Below are positions 1 to 8,063 of a DNA stretch of 64,000 bases, in pieces. The position numbers were made by a program, and so were the translations under genes. The notes under the pieces are model-generated. The model searched no databases and was not told the origin of the DNA. It saw only the letters and a program-made list of their open reading frames with translations. The DNA comes from Pseudomonas sp. PDM04 (GTDB lineage Bacteria; Pseudomonadota; Gammaproteobacteria; Pseudomonadales; Pseudomonadaceae), in the NCBI RefSeq assembly GCF_014851765.1, contig NZ_JACVAI010000008.1, forward strand, positions 1 to 64,000, read 5' to 3'. Within the stretch, counting starts at the first letter, position 1. Each line of letters opens with the position of its first letter.

Positions 1-84
1 CGATGACCTGAAGCAACTCGCTGCCGAAAACCGCGTAACTCTTTGTTTACCAAGGAGTTTTCCGTTTCGACTGCGCCGGAAGTG
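1..84 (-). ncRNA. 5' leader of an rRNA operon running off the left edge
   Basis: Read on the minus strand, the sequence left of the strong promoter at 91-118 has no coding potential. In content and position it resembles the leader that precedes 16S rRNA in Pseudomonas. In P. aeruginosa an rRNA operon lies next to msrQ-msrP-pssA, which is the same order as here. The 16S gene itself is outside the window, so the identification is inferred from the promoter type and the neighbours. Confidence 0.65.
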
Positions 85-90
85 GGGCGA

Positions 91-118
91 ATTATAGACG
101 TCCAGAATCTGCCGTCAA
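91..118 (-). promoter_or_regulatory. Strong sigma70 promoter with GC-rich discriminator (rRNA type)
   Basis: On the minus strand there is TTGACG (118-113), a 16-nt spacer, TATAAT (96-91) and then TCGCCCC. A near-consensus promoter followed by a GC-rich discriminator is typical of stringently controlled stable-RNA promoters. The tRNA promoter at 53651-53678 has the same layout, including the GGGG before TTGAC. Transcription should start near position 84 and run leftward. Confidence 0.85.
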
Positions 119-125
119 CCCCTAA

Positions 126-746
126 TTATGCTTTTCTCGCGGAAGATGATTTTTTACCCCCCAGGCGAGGGATTCGGCGCGACACGGCCGGCAGACGCAA
201 CCCCAAGAGCAGCAACCCTATGCAGGCATACACCGCCCACTCTTTCAGGTCGGCACGCACGATCCACAACATATGCAGAAAGCCAAGCCCGAGAACGACA
301 TAGGCCAGCCGGTGCAACTTCTTCCAGCGAGCACCCAGACGCCGCTGACTGTAGCGATTGGATGTCACCGCCAACGCCAGCAGGCAAAGGAACCCAAGCG
401 CCCCGACTATGATGTAAGGCCGCTTGCGCAACTCGACACCGAGTTGAGACCAGTCAAAGCCAAGAATGAACGCAAGGTAACTGCAAAGATGCAGAGTCAC
501 GTAAGTAAAACACCACAGCCCCAGTTGCCGCCGGACCGCCACCCACCCCGCCCAACCGGTGAACTTCTGCAAGGGTGTCATGCTCAAGGTTATCAGCAGC
601 AGGATGAGCGTCCCGAGCCCCAGCCGGTCAACCAACACCTTGCCAGGATCCGGCCCGAGCAAATCCGCCCAGGCCTGATAGAGCCAGAGCAATGGCCATA
701 TCGCCGCCACTATAAAGACCCCTGCTCGCCACAACGGATATCGCAT
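126..746 (-). CDS. msrQ: MsrQ, heme-binding membrane subunit of the MsrPQ methionine sulfoxide reductase
   Basis: The 206-residue protein is strongly hydrophobic, with about six membrane segments. It matches the YedZ/MsrQ family of the ferric-reductase-like transmembrane domain, including a His-containing helix (FTYVTLHLCSYL) and an LHRLAYVVLGLGFLHML segment that would supply heme ligands. MsrQ passes electrons from the quinone pool or flavin reductase to periplasmic MsrP, which repairs oxidised methionines in envelope proteins. Its ATG overlaps the msrP stop codon as TGATG, so the two genes are translationally coupled. Confidence 0.93.
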   Translation of the reverse strand: MRYPLWRAGVFIVAAIWPLLWLYQAWADLLGPDPGKVLVDRLGLGTLILLLITLSMTPLQKFTGWAGWVAVRRQLGLWCFTYVTLHLCSYLAFILGFDWSQLGVELRKRPYIIVGALGFLCLLALAVTSNRYSQRRLGARWKKLHRLAYVVLGLGFLHMLWIVRADLKEWAVYACIGLLLLGLRLPAVSRRIPRLGGKKSSSARKA

Positions 747-1759
747 CAGTAATTCTTCCGCAGATCGAGCCCTGTGTATAACGAAGCGACTTCATCCGCA
801 TAACCATTGAACATCTGCGTGTCGCGCACATTGGGCTTGAACAGGCCGCTCGGCAAACGCCGCTCCCGTGCCTGGGTCCAGCGCGGGTGGTCCACTGTCG
901 GATTCACATTGGCGTAGAAACCGTACTCATCCGCAGCAATGCTCTGCCAGGTGGTCTTCGGCTGCTCGCTGACCAGGCTGATCCGCACGATGGACTTGAT
1001 GCTCTTGAAGCCGTACTTCCACGGCGCCACCAGACGCAAGGGTGCGCCGTTCTGATTCGGCAACTCACGCCCGTACATGCCCACTGCGAGGATGGCCAAC
1101 GGGTTCATTGCCTCATCCAGCCGTAATCCTTCGACATAAGGCCAGTCGATCAAGGCAAAACCGGAACGCTGCCCCGGCATGGTTTTGGGGTCCTGCAGGG
1201 TTTCGAAGCGAATGAATTTTGCCTTGGAGGTTGGCTCGATCTGTTTGAGCAATGCCGAGATGGGAAAGCCGATCCACGGAATGACCATCGACCAGGCCTC
1301 CACACAGCGCAGACGATAAATGCGCTCCTCCAACTGGTAGGGCTTCATGAAGTCTTCCAGCGCGTACCGCCCTGGCTTCCCCACTTCCCCGTCCACCACC
1401 ACGCTCCAGGGCTCGGTTTTCAGCGCACCCGCGTTGGCAGCCGGATCACCTTTATCGGTGCCGAACTCATAGAAGTTGTTGTAGTGGGTCGCGTCCTTGA
1501 ACGGCGTGATGGCTTCGTCCCTGACGTTGACTGCCCCCCATTGCACAGAAGGAAGCTTCTGTGAAAACCAGGCAGGCGCCTTGCCGGGCTCGACATCCGG
1601 ATAACGCGCAGCATCAGCAGCGCTGGCCCAACGCGGCAAACCGCCCAGGGCAAGGCCGGCAGCGGCAGCCCCCAGGACACTTCGACGGGATAGATAGAGG
1701 GATTCAGGCGTGACGTCCGACTCATGACAGTCGGACGCCTGGGGGACTTTGATCAGCAT
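746..1759 (-). CDS. msrP: MsrP, periplasmic molybdopterin methionine sulfoxide reductase
   Basis: This is a 337-residue protein of the YedY/MsrP family. A twin-arginine signal (SRRSVLGAAAAG, Arg25-Arg26) predicts Tat export of the folded molybdoenzyme. The conserved Cys in YRLRCVEAWSMV (about residue 152) is the expected molybdenum ligand. MsrP reduces protein-bound methionine sulfoxide using electrons from MsrQ. I chose the ATG at 1759 because the reading frame upstream of it overlaps pssA and has no family similarity. The gene lies 58 nt downstream of pssA and overlaps msrQ by one base. Confidence 0.93.
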   Translation of the reverse strand: MLIKVPQASDCHESDVTPESLYLSRRSVLGAAAAGLALGGLPRWASAADAARYPDVEPGKAPAWFSQKLPSVQWGAVNVRDEAITPFKDATHYNNFYEFGTDKGDPAANAGALKTEPWSVVVDGEVGKPGRYALEDFMKPYQLEERIYRLRCVEAWSMVIPWIGFPISALLKQIEPTSKAKFIRFETLQDPKTMPGQRSGFALIDWPYVEGLRLDEAMNPLAILAVGMYGRELPNQNGAPLRLVAPWKYGFKSIKSIVRISLVSEQPKTTWQSIAADEYGFYANVNPTVDHPRWTQARERRLPSGLFKPNVRDTQMFNGYADEVASLYTGLDLRKNY

Positions 1760-1817
1760 GGCAACTCCGCAGCATTGGAGAACAGATGCACCAATAGACT
1801 GCGGAGTATGAAGGAAA

Positions 1818-2672
1818 TTACGCGTTCTTGTGCCGACGAAGGCGTAACAGATATTGCACCGGACCAGACGCCGCATAGGCGAGGAACACCAGCAGCAGGA
1901 TACGCGGCGGATCACTGAAGACCACGGCGAACACCAATACAACGGCAAGGATGGCCACGAAAGGTACGCGCCCCTTCAGGTCCAGCTCCTTGAAGCTGTT
2001 GTACTTGATGTTACTGACCATCAGCATGCCGGCAGCCGCCACCATCAGCGCCACCAGGAACGACATCTTGGATCCCTGGATCCCGTAATCGCTGAAAGCC
2101 CAGACAATACCGGCAACGACACCCGCGGCAGCCGGACTGGCCAGGCCGATGAAGTAGCGCTTGTCGGCGGTACCGACCTGAGTGTTGAAACGCGCCAGGC
2201 GCAGCGCAGCACCGGCGACATAAATGAAGGCCACCATCCAGCCGACCTTGCCCATGTCGCCCAAAGCCCAACCGAATGCCAACAGGGCGGGCGCGACACC
2301 GAAGGCGACCATATCCGACAGCGAGTCGTACTCGGCACCGAAGGCACTCTGGGTATTGGTCATCCGCGCCACGCGACCGTCAAGGCCGTCGAGCACCATG
2401 GCCACGAAGATCGCGATGGCCGCGAAGGCGAAATACTTGCTGGCGCCAGCGGCATCGCCGGCACTCAAGGCGCTCTGCGCGCTCATCGAGTTGATGATGG
2501 AATAAAACCCTGCGAACAGGTTCGCGGTGGTGAAGAGATTCGGCAGAAGATAGATACCACGATGCCTGACTTTACGGCCTTCGGCGTCATGCCCTTCTTC
2601 GACGTGCTCATCGATGGGCAGCAGGCTTTCGGCGTCGGAAGCCTGGTTTGGCTCTTCGGGACGTTCGCTCAT
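1818..2672 (-). CDS. pssA: CDP-diacylglycerol-serine O-phosphatidyltransferase (phosphatidylserine synthase)
   Basis: This 284-residue multi-pass membrane protein makes phosphatidylserine from CDP-diacylglycerol and serine, the precursor of phosphatidylethanolamine. The CDP-alcohol phosphotransferase signature is complete: D98-G99-x2-A102-R103-x8-G112-x3-D116-x3-D120. A charged N-terminal segment of about 35 residues precedes the first membrane helix. An ATG also exists at 2678. The AAGG Shine-Dalgarno is only about 3 nt from that one but correctly spaced from 2672, so I prefer 2672. The ilvC terminator lies just upstream, so pssA probably has its own promoter around 2690-2770. Confidence 0.93.
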   Translation of the reverse strand: MSERPEEPNQASDAESLLPIDEHVEEGHDAEGRKVRHRGIYLLPNLFTTANLFAGFYSIINSMSAQSALSAGDAAGASKYFAFAAIAIFVAMVLDGLDGRVARMTNTQSAFGAEYDSLSDMVAFGVAPALLAFGWALGDMGKVGWMVAFIYVAGAALRLARFNTQVGTADKRYFIGLASPAAAGVVAGIVWAFSDYGIQGSKMSFLVALMVAAAGMLMVSNIKYNSFKELDLKGRVPFVAILAVVLVFAVVFSDPPRILLLVFLAYAASGPVQYLLRLRRHKNA

Positions 2673-2773
2673 GGACATTACCTTGCAACAGGGTGGAAAG
2701 TTTCGACAAGTGTCTGGGACGACGGTTCGGCCGCAAACGATGCAGCTTTATACCAGAACCGTCCCCGCAAACG

Positions 2774-2801
2774 AAAAAACGCGGCCTGGGCCGCGTTTTT
2801 T
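2774..2801 (-). terminator. Rho-independent terminator after ilvC
   Basis: A GC-rich stem (ACGCGGCC pairing with GGCCGCGT) with a very short loop is flanked by six A on one side and six T on the other. It can therefore work on both strands. It lies 19 nt after the ilvC stop codon and before pssA. Confidence 0.85.
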
Positions 2802-2819
2802 CTCACACAAGTGCGCGAC

Positions 2820-3836
2820 TTAGTTTTTGGCTTTGTCGACGATCTTGTTGGCACCGATCCACGGCATCATGGAGCGCAGTTGCTCACCGATGATTTCGAT
2901 ACCGTGAGCGGCGTTGTTACGACGCTTGGCGGTCATCGAAGGATAGCCGGTGGCGCCTTCGCTGATGAACATCTTGGCGTATTCGCCGTCCTGAATACGT
3001 TTCAGGGCGTTGCGCATGGCCTGGCGGGATTCGGCGTTGATCACTTCCGGGCCGGTCACGTACTCGCCGTACTCGGCGTTGTTGGAGATCGAGTAGTTCA
3101 TGTTGGCGATACCGCCTTCGTACATGAGGTCAACGATCAGCTTCAGTTCGTGCAGGCACTCGAAGTAGGCCATTTCCGGCGCGTAGCCAGCTTCAACCAG
3201 GGTTTCGAAACCAGCCTTGACCAGCTCAACGGTACCGCCACACAGAACGGCTTGTTCGCCGAACAGGTCGGTTTCGGTCTCGTCCTTGAAGGTGGTTTCG
3301 ATGATGCCGGTACGACCGCCACCGACGCCAGCGGCGTAGGACAGCGCAACGTTCTTGGCGTTGCCCGAGGCGTCCTGGTAGATCGCGATCAGGTCAGGGA
3401 TGCCGCCGCCTTTGACGAACTCGGAACGCACGGTGTGGCCCGGTGCTTTTGGCGCGATCATGATCACGTCGAGGTCAGCGCGCGGTACAACCTGGTTGTA
3501 GTGAATCGCGAAGCCGTGGGAGAAGGCCAGGGTGGCGCCCTTCTTGATGTTCGGCTCGATTTCGTTCTTGTACAGCGAGGACTGGAACTCGTCCGGGGTC
3601 AGGATCATGACCAGGTCGGCAGCCGCGACAGCGGAAGCAACGTCGGTCACTTTCAGGCCGTGGGCTTCGGCCTTGGCGACGGTCGCCGAACCTTTACGCA
3701 GGCCAACGGTAACGTCAACGCCGGAGTCTTTCAGGTTGCACGCCTGGGCGTGGCCCTGGGAACCGTAACCGATGATGGCAACTTTCTTGCCCTGGATGAT
3801 CGACAGGTCGCAGTCTTTATCGTAGAAAACTTTCAT
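2820..3836 (-). CDS. ilvC: Ketol-acid reductoisomerase
   Basis: The 338-residue length is that of class I (short) enzymes. The protein converts acetolactate or acetohydroxybutyrate into the dihydroxy acid in isoleucine/valine biosynthesis, using NADPH and Mg2+. The N-terminal Rossmann motif GYGSQGHAQACNL (about residues 24-36) is clear. The C-terminal knotted domain holds the conserved acidic ligands (for example LFGEQAVLCGG and ECLHELKLIVDLMYEGG). It is the last gene of the ilvI-ilvN-ilvC set, 48 nt after ilvN, and is followed by a terminator. Confidence 0.97.
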   Translation of the reverse strand: MKVFYDKDCDLSIIQGKKVAIIGYGSQGHAQACNLKDSGVDVTVGLRKGSATVAKAEAHGLKVTDVASAVAAADLVMILTPDEFQSSLYKNEIEPNIKKGATLAFSHGFAIHYNQVVPRADLDVIMIAPKAPGHTVRSEFVKGGGIPDLIAIYQDASGNAKNVALSYAAGVGGGRTGIIETTFKDETETDLFGEQAVLCGGTVELVKAGFETLVEAGYAPEMAYFECLHELKLIVDLMYEGGIANMNYSISNNAEYGEYVTGPEVINAESRQAMRNALKRIQDGEYAKMFISEGATGYPSMTAKRRNNAAHGIEIIGEQLRSMMPWIGANKIVDKAKN

Positions 3837-3884
3837 GAATTTCCCCTATATATCCAGGCCGTTCAGGCCATTCGCTAATTTGGT

Positions 3885-4376
3885 TTAGATGCTGAGTACT
3901 TTGTCGCCGCGAGCAATACCGGTGACGCCGCTACGGACGGTCTCCAGGATCGAAGCGGTGCCGATGGACTGAATGAAGCTGTCGAGCTTGTCGCTGGTAC
4001 CGGTCAGTTGAACGGTATAGACGCTGGCGCTGACATCGACGATCTGCCCACGGTAAATATCGGTAGTGCGTTTGATCTCGGCGCGCTGGGCGCCCGTGGC
4101 CTTGACCTTGACCAGCATCAGTTCGCGCTCGATGTGAGCACTCTCCGACAGGTCCACCAGCTTGACCACTTCGACCAGCTTGTTCAGGTTCTTGGTGATC
4201 TGCTCGATGATCTCATCGTGGCCCACCGTGGTCAGCGTCAGACGCGACAGGGTCGGGTCCTCGGTTGGCGCCACAGTCAGGCTTTCGATGTTGTAGTTGC
4301 GCTGCGAGAACAGGCCGACTACACGAGACAAAGCGCCAGGTTCGTTTTCCAGAAGCAAGGAAATAATGTGCCGCAT
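3885..4376 (-). CDS. ilvN: Acetolactate synthase small (regulatory) subunit
   Basis: The 163-residue protein starts MRHIISLLLENEPGALSRVVGLFSQR, the ACT domain that binds valine and mediates feedback inhibition. A second, C-terminal regulatory domain follows. I set the start at 4376. The upstream in-frame codons overlap the end of ilvI and are not part of the family. Only 2 nt separate it from the ilvI stop codon, which implies co-transcription and translational coupling with the catalytic subunit. Some annotations call this gene ilvH. Confidence 0.95.
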   Translation of the reverse strand: MRHIISLLLENEPGALSRVVGLFSQRNYNIESLTVAPTEDPTLSRLTLTTVGHDEIIEQITKNLNKLVEVVKLVDLSESAHIERELMLVKVKATGAQRAEIKRTTDIYRGQIVDVSASVYTVQLTGTSDKLDSFIQSIGTASILETVRSGVTGIARGDKVLSI

Positions 4377-4378
4377 GA

Positions 4379-6103
4379 TTAGGTACGCTCCGTCTTGCTC
4401 AGCCACATATCGCGCATGGAGCCGTCTTTGATCTGCATCGGGTAGACGTGCTCACTGGTATCGACCGCAATATCGAGGACCACCAGACGATCCTTCAGAG
4501 CGAACGCTTCCTCCATCTTCGACTTCAGATCCTTCGAATCGCTGATGCGCACGCCGACATGGCCGTAGGCTTCGGCCAGCTTGACGAAATCAGGCAGTGA
4601 CTCCATGTAGGAATGCGAGTGACGACTGCCGTAGCTCATGTCCTGCCATTGGCGAACCATACCCAGAACACCGTTGTTCAGGATGACAATCTTGACCGGC
4701 AGACCATATTGCAGACAGGTGGACAGTTCCTGGATGTTCATCTGGATGCTGCCCTCGCCGGTCACGCAGACGACGTCGGCATCCGGGAAGCTCAACTTGA
4801 TGCCCATGGCCGCCGGGAAACCGAAGCCCATGGTGCCCAGACCACCGGAGTTGATCCAGCGGTTGGGTTTGTTGAACTTGTAGTACTGCGCCGCGAACAT
4901 CTGGTGCTGACCGACGTCGGAAGCGACATAGGCATCGCCCTTGGTCACTTCGCACAGGGTTTCGATCACGGTCTGTGGCTTGATGATACTGCCGTCACCC
5001 TTGTCGTAAGGGAACAGGCCGCGATCACCGCGCCATTCATCCACCTGCTTCCACCAGCTGGCCACGGACTCCTTGTTCGGGGTCTCGCCGATTTCCTTGA
5101 GGATCGCGACCATTTCGGTCAGGACGCTCTCGACGGGGCCCACGATCGGCACGTCGGCCTTGATGGTCTTGGAAATCGAAGCCGGGTCGATGTCGATGTG
5201 AATGATCTTCGCGTTCGGGCAGAACTTGGACGCGCCATTGATCACGCGATCGTCGAAACGCGCACCGACCGCGAGGATCACGTCGGCATGGTGCATCGCC
5301 AGGTTGGCGGTGTAGCTGCCGTGCATGCCCAGCATGCCGATGAACTGGCGATCAGTGCCAGGGTAGGCACCCAGGCCCATCAAGGTGTTGGTCACTGGCA
5401 GGTTGAGCATTTTGGCCAGTTCGGTCAGCGGCGCGGAGCCACCACCGAGAATCACGCCACCGCCGGCGTACATCACCGGACGCTTGGCCGCCAGGAGCAT
5501 TTCGGCTGCCTTGCGGATTTGCCCGGAATGGCCACGGACGGCCGGGCTGTAGGAACGCAGCTTGGCTTTTTTCGGGAAGATGTATTCGAACTTCTCGGCC
5601 GGGTTGGTCATGTCTTTCGGGATGTCGACAACGACCGGACCAGGGCGACCGGATTGCGCCAGGTAGAACGCTTTCTTCATGACTTCCGGGATTTCCGAAG
5701 CGTGCTTGATCATGAAACTGTGCTTCACGATCGGCCGGGAGATACCGATCATGTCGGTTTCCTGGAACGCATCGGTACCGACCATGGTGCTCGGCACCTG
5801 GCCGGAAATGACCACCATCGGGATGGAGTCCATGTAGGCAGTGGCAATACCGGTAATGGCGTTGGTTGCGCCCGGTCCGGAGGTCACCAATACCACGCCG
5901 GCCTTACCGGTGGCACGGGCGTAGCCGTCAGCCATATGGGTCGCAGCTTGTTCGTGACGAACCAGGATGTGGGTCACTTCCGGTTCTTTGAACAGGGCAT
6001 CGTAGACATGAAGAAGAGCACCACCCGGGTACCCGTAGATATATTTGACGCCTTCGTCACGCAAAAAGCGGACGAGCATCTCACCGCCAGATAAAAGCTC
6101 CAC
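4379..6103 (-). CDS. ilvI: Acetolactate synthase large (catalytic) subunit
   Basis: The 574-residue ThDP enzyme condenses pyruvate with pyruvate or 2-oxobutyrate, the first common step of branched-chain amino acid synthesis. The catalytic Glu is in VRHEQAATHMADGYARATGK (E51). The ThDP/Mg motif GEGSIQMNIQELSTCLQYG...NN is in the C-terminal domain. Both possible starts are GTG. The one at 6103 (MELLSGGEML) has the AGAGG Shine-Dalgarno at a good distance, whereas the one at 6112 lies inside that signal, so 6103 is preferred. The enzyme works as a complex with IlvN. Confidence 0.95.
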   Translation of the reverse strand: MELLSGGEMLVRFLRDEGVKYIYGYPGGALLHVYDALFKEPEVTHILVRHEQAATHMADGYARATGKAGVVLVTSGPGATNAITGIATAYMDSIPMVVISGQVPSTMVGTDAFQETDMIGISRPIVKHSFMIKHASEIPEVMKKAFYLAQSGRPGPVVVDIPKDMTNPAEKFEYIFPKKAKLRSYSPAVRGHSGQIRKAAEMLLAAKRPVMYAGGGVILGGGSAPLTELAKMLNLPVTNTLMGLGAYPGTDRQFIGMLGMHGSYTANLAMHHADVILAVGARFDDRVINGASKFCPNAKIIHIDIDPASISKTIKADVPIVGPVESVLTEMVAILKEIGETPNKESVASWWKQVDEWRGDRGLFPYDKGDGSIIKPQTVIETLCEVTKGDAYVASDVGQHQMFAAQYYKFNKPNRWINSGGLGTMGFGFPAAMGIKLSFPDADVVCVTGEGSIQMNIQELSTCLQYGLPVKIVILNNGVLGMVRQWQDMSYGSRHSHSYMESLPDFVKLAEAYGHVGVRISDSKDLKSKMEEAFALKDRLVVLDIAVDTSEHVYPMQIKDGSMRDMWLSKTERT

Positions 6104-6503
6104 GTTGTTCACCTCTAAAACGCCAGAATACCGTCCATATCAGAAAGGACGGGTCTTAATAGGTTTACTTCTCGGCAGAGCATGAGCGACGGTGGTCGCC
6201 GACTACGTCAGCACTGACTGAGCAAGTATTGGGATCGTCCCAAGTGTTGCGGGCTTTTCCCACCCAGCGCGAGGTAACGCGTTGCGGGTGTAACAGGTCG
6301 ACGCGGATGTGCGCCTCATGATCTGCCGAGTGGGTCTGCTTCTGGCAGTCCCTCTACAGCGGACTTTGGATTCTTCTGTTTCATCCCCTGCAAGTCAAGT
6401 CGTCTATGTGCTTTATTGAAGTAAGCACATGAGAAAGCAAGAAAAAACCGCGAAACAGCAACTGTGTTAGCTTCAATTGCGCAACCCAATACAAGGAAAT
6501 GGC
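6104..6503. promoter_or_regulatory. Divergent intergenic region with hairpins in the ilvI 5' leader
   Basis: About 400 bases separate ilvI (leftward) from the DUF4124 gene (rightward). On the ilvI side there is a perfect hairpin at 6131-6152 (CCGTCC, 10-nt loop, GGACGG), about 20 nt before the Shine-Dalgarno. A 15-bp inverted repeat TTGGGA-TCG-TCCCAA lies at 6229-6243. I found no leader peptide rich in Ile, Val or Leu codons. These elements may control ilvI, but the mechanism is unknown. Confidence 0.4.
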
Positions 6504-6926
6504 ATGCGAACGTTTTTCCTGACCGCCAGCCTGTTGGTTGGCTTGAGTCCAATGTGCATGGCCGCGCAGGTTTACAAATGGGTCGATGAACACGGCGTCA
6601 CCCACTTTGATGCGCAACCGCCCCAAGGCCGGGAAGCCGAAACAGTGGTTACGCCCTCGGCGCCTGCGAGCAACCCGGCGACGCGGCTGCCTGGCAGCAC
6701 CGTCGGCGATCAACAGGCCATCGACAAGTCGGTGAAAAAACAGGTCGCCGAGCAGCAGGCCCAGCTGAAGGTATTCTGCGAGCAGGCCCGCACGAACCTG
6801 GCGCAACTGCAGAACAATCCGCGGTTGCGCGAGGATGTCGACGGTGAGATGCGCCGCCTGACCGACGAGCAACGTCAGGAACGCACCACCGAAACACAAA
6901 GGCAGATCGCCGAGAATTGCCAGTAA
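6504..6926 (+). CDS. DUF4124 domain-containing exported protein
   Basis: The 140-residue protein has a signal peptide (MRTFFLTASLLVGLSPMCMAAQ) followed directly by VYKWVDEHGVTHFDAQPPQGREAE, the hallmark of the DUF4124 family. The rest is polar, with a Gln/Glu-rich coiled-coil-like C-terminus. Its function is unknown and it is probably periplasmic. I chose the ATG at 6504, which has AAGGAA 7 nt upstream. The longer frame begins inside untranslated sequence. Confidence 0.85.
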   Translation: MRTFFLTASLLVGLSPMCMAAQVYKWVDEHGVTHFDAQPPQGREAETVVTPSAPASNPATRLPGSTVGDQQAIDKSVKKQVAEQQAQLKVFCEQARTNLAQLQNNPRLREDVDGEMRRLTDEQRQERTTETQRQIAENCQ

Positions 6927-6936
6927 CGATCCTGCC

Positions 6937-6960
6937 CTGTGTGAGCGAGCCTGCTCGCGC
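6937..6960. repeat. Solitary REP half-element
   Basis: The sequence TGTGTGAGCGAGCCTGCTCGC contains the GCGAGC-CT-GCTCGC hairpin core of the Pseudomonas REP elements found elsewhere in this window. Here it is a single degenerate copy between two convergent genes. Confidence 0.6.
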
Positions 6961-6977
6961 CGGAAAGGATTGGCGGA

Positions 6978-7313
6978 TCAGCGCGACGCCGTGATCAACA
7001 GGTCAAATTCCTTGAGGAGCACCTGCAACTGGCGATCCCGGCCCTGGACATTACGGGAGGCGAAGACCATTTCGGCCATCTCCTGAATGCCCGAGGCGTT
7101 GGGCAGCGGCAGATCCTGCTCCAGGATCATTTTCATGCGAGGCAGGAAGATCCACTGCAGCCACTGTTCGAAATCCAGCGTATCGACCGAAAAGGGTTCG
7201 ACACTGGACAACGCTTCGGCGCAAGGCGCGACATCGTCCCACCACCCTTGAACGCGCAGTTCGCGCTCGATCAGCAACAGCTGTTCGGCAATCTTGGGAA
7301 AGCGCACGTCCAT
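6978..7313 (-). CDS. YqcC family protein (DUF446)
   Basis: The 111-residue soluble protein has the family pattern: IAEQLLLIERELRVQGWW near the N-terminus and the FEQWLQWIFLPRMKMILEQ core (about residues 47-66). In enterobacteria YqcC is encoded beside truC, but its role is not established. Its ATG shares one base with the stop codon of the upstream lpoP, so the three genes mrcB-lpoP-yqcC appear to form one transcription unit. Confidence 0.85.
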   Translation of the reverse strand: MDVRFPKIAEQLLLIERELRVQGWWDDVAPCAEALSSVEPFSVDTLDFEQWLQWIFLPRMKMILEQDLPLPNASGIQEMAEMVFASRNVQGRDRQLQVLLKEFDLLITASR

Positions 7314-8047
7314 TACGAGGAAACCTTGGCCTTCTGACGAGCCAGTGCAGCGCCCGCGGAATCACCCTGCTTCTCACGCGCCTGACCAATCAATTCCCAC
7401 AGGCTGGCCTGAAGCGCCGGACGTCCATTGGCGAACGTCAGGCCGCGACGGGCAAATTGTTCGGCCTGTGGCGCGTCACCCTGCGCCATACGCACCTGGG
7501 CCAGGCGATAGAGCACTTGTGGTTCACGGGGTGCAACACGCTGGGCTCGTTCGAGGCTGGAGGAAGCGCCATTGAGGTCCCCGCCCGCCTGTTGCTGCTG
7601 GGCGGTCGTCAGCAGTGCCAACACCGGACCATCCAGCTGCTCATCGGCGGACAAGCCACCGGCACTCGCCGACGGAATCCCGCTGGGGGTCGACGGCATG
7701 CTGTAGCTGCCCTGGTTGATCGGCGCCGACTGAACCGGCGAGGTATCGATCGGGCCCGGGGTGATCGGCCCCGGCGTAATCGGCGAAGTGCTGATCGGTG
7801 TCGACGAAACGGCACCACCGCCCGGCACCATCACCACGACGCCAGAGTCGCCTTGTGGAATCGCCTGGCCCTGGGCTTGCGCCGGACGTTGCACCGTCGT
7901 CTGACGGAAGCCACCATTGGCCGACACCCGCTCACTGTTGGAAACGGCACTGCCGGAATCCACAACCGGAATGGAACCGCGCTGTACGGTGGAGCAACCG
8001 CTGAGCAAAGCCACGGTGGCCACCGCTGGAATCAACCACTTGTTCAC
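7313..8047 (-). CDS. lpoP: TPR outer-membrane lipoprotein, LpoP-type activator of PBP1b
   Basis: The 244-residue precursor has a lipoprotein signal ending LLSGC. A long Pro/Ser/Thr-rich linker follows (about residues 25-125, with repeated PITPGPI-type units). The C-terminal TPR-like helical domain includes LDGPVLALLTTAQQQQAGG and VLYRLAQVRMAQGDAPQAEQF. In P. aeruginosa the lipoprotein beside the PBP1b gene (LpoP) is a TPR protein that activates this synthase from the outer membrane. The same context, 16 nt downstream of mrcB, supports the assignment. The disordered linker fits an outer-membrane protein reaching through peptidoglycan. Confidence 0.8.
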   Translation of the reverse strand: MNKWLIPAVATVALLSGCSTVQRGSIPVVDSGSAVSNSERVSANGGFRQTTVQRPAQAQGQAIPQGDSGVVVMVPGGGAVSSTPISTSPITPGPITPGPIDTSPVQSAPINQGSYSMPSTPSGIPSASAGGLSADEQLDGPVLALLTTAQQQQAGGDLNGASSSLERAQRVAPREPQVLYRLAQVRMAQGDAPQAEQFARRGLTFANGRPALQASLWELIGQAREKQGDSAGAALARQKAKVSS

Positions 8048-8063
8048 TTGAAACCCTCTTTGC

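Noticed and set aside
1854..3878. 674-codon open frame on the plus strand
   Set aside because: It runs antisense through pssA and ilvC, two genes with complete motifs, and across the ilvC terminator.
6199..6319. Possible ilv leader peptide of 38 residues on the minus strand
   Set aside because: It starts ATGAGGCGCACATCC but has no run of Ile, Val or Leu codons and no convincing ribosome-binding site or attenuator after it.
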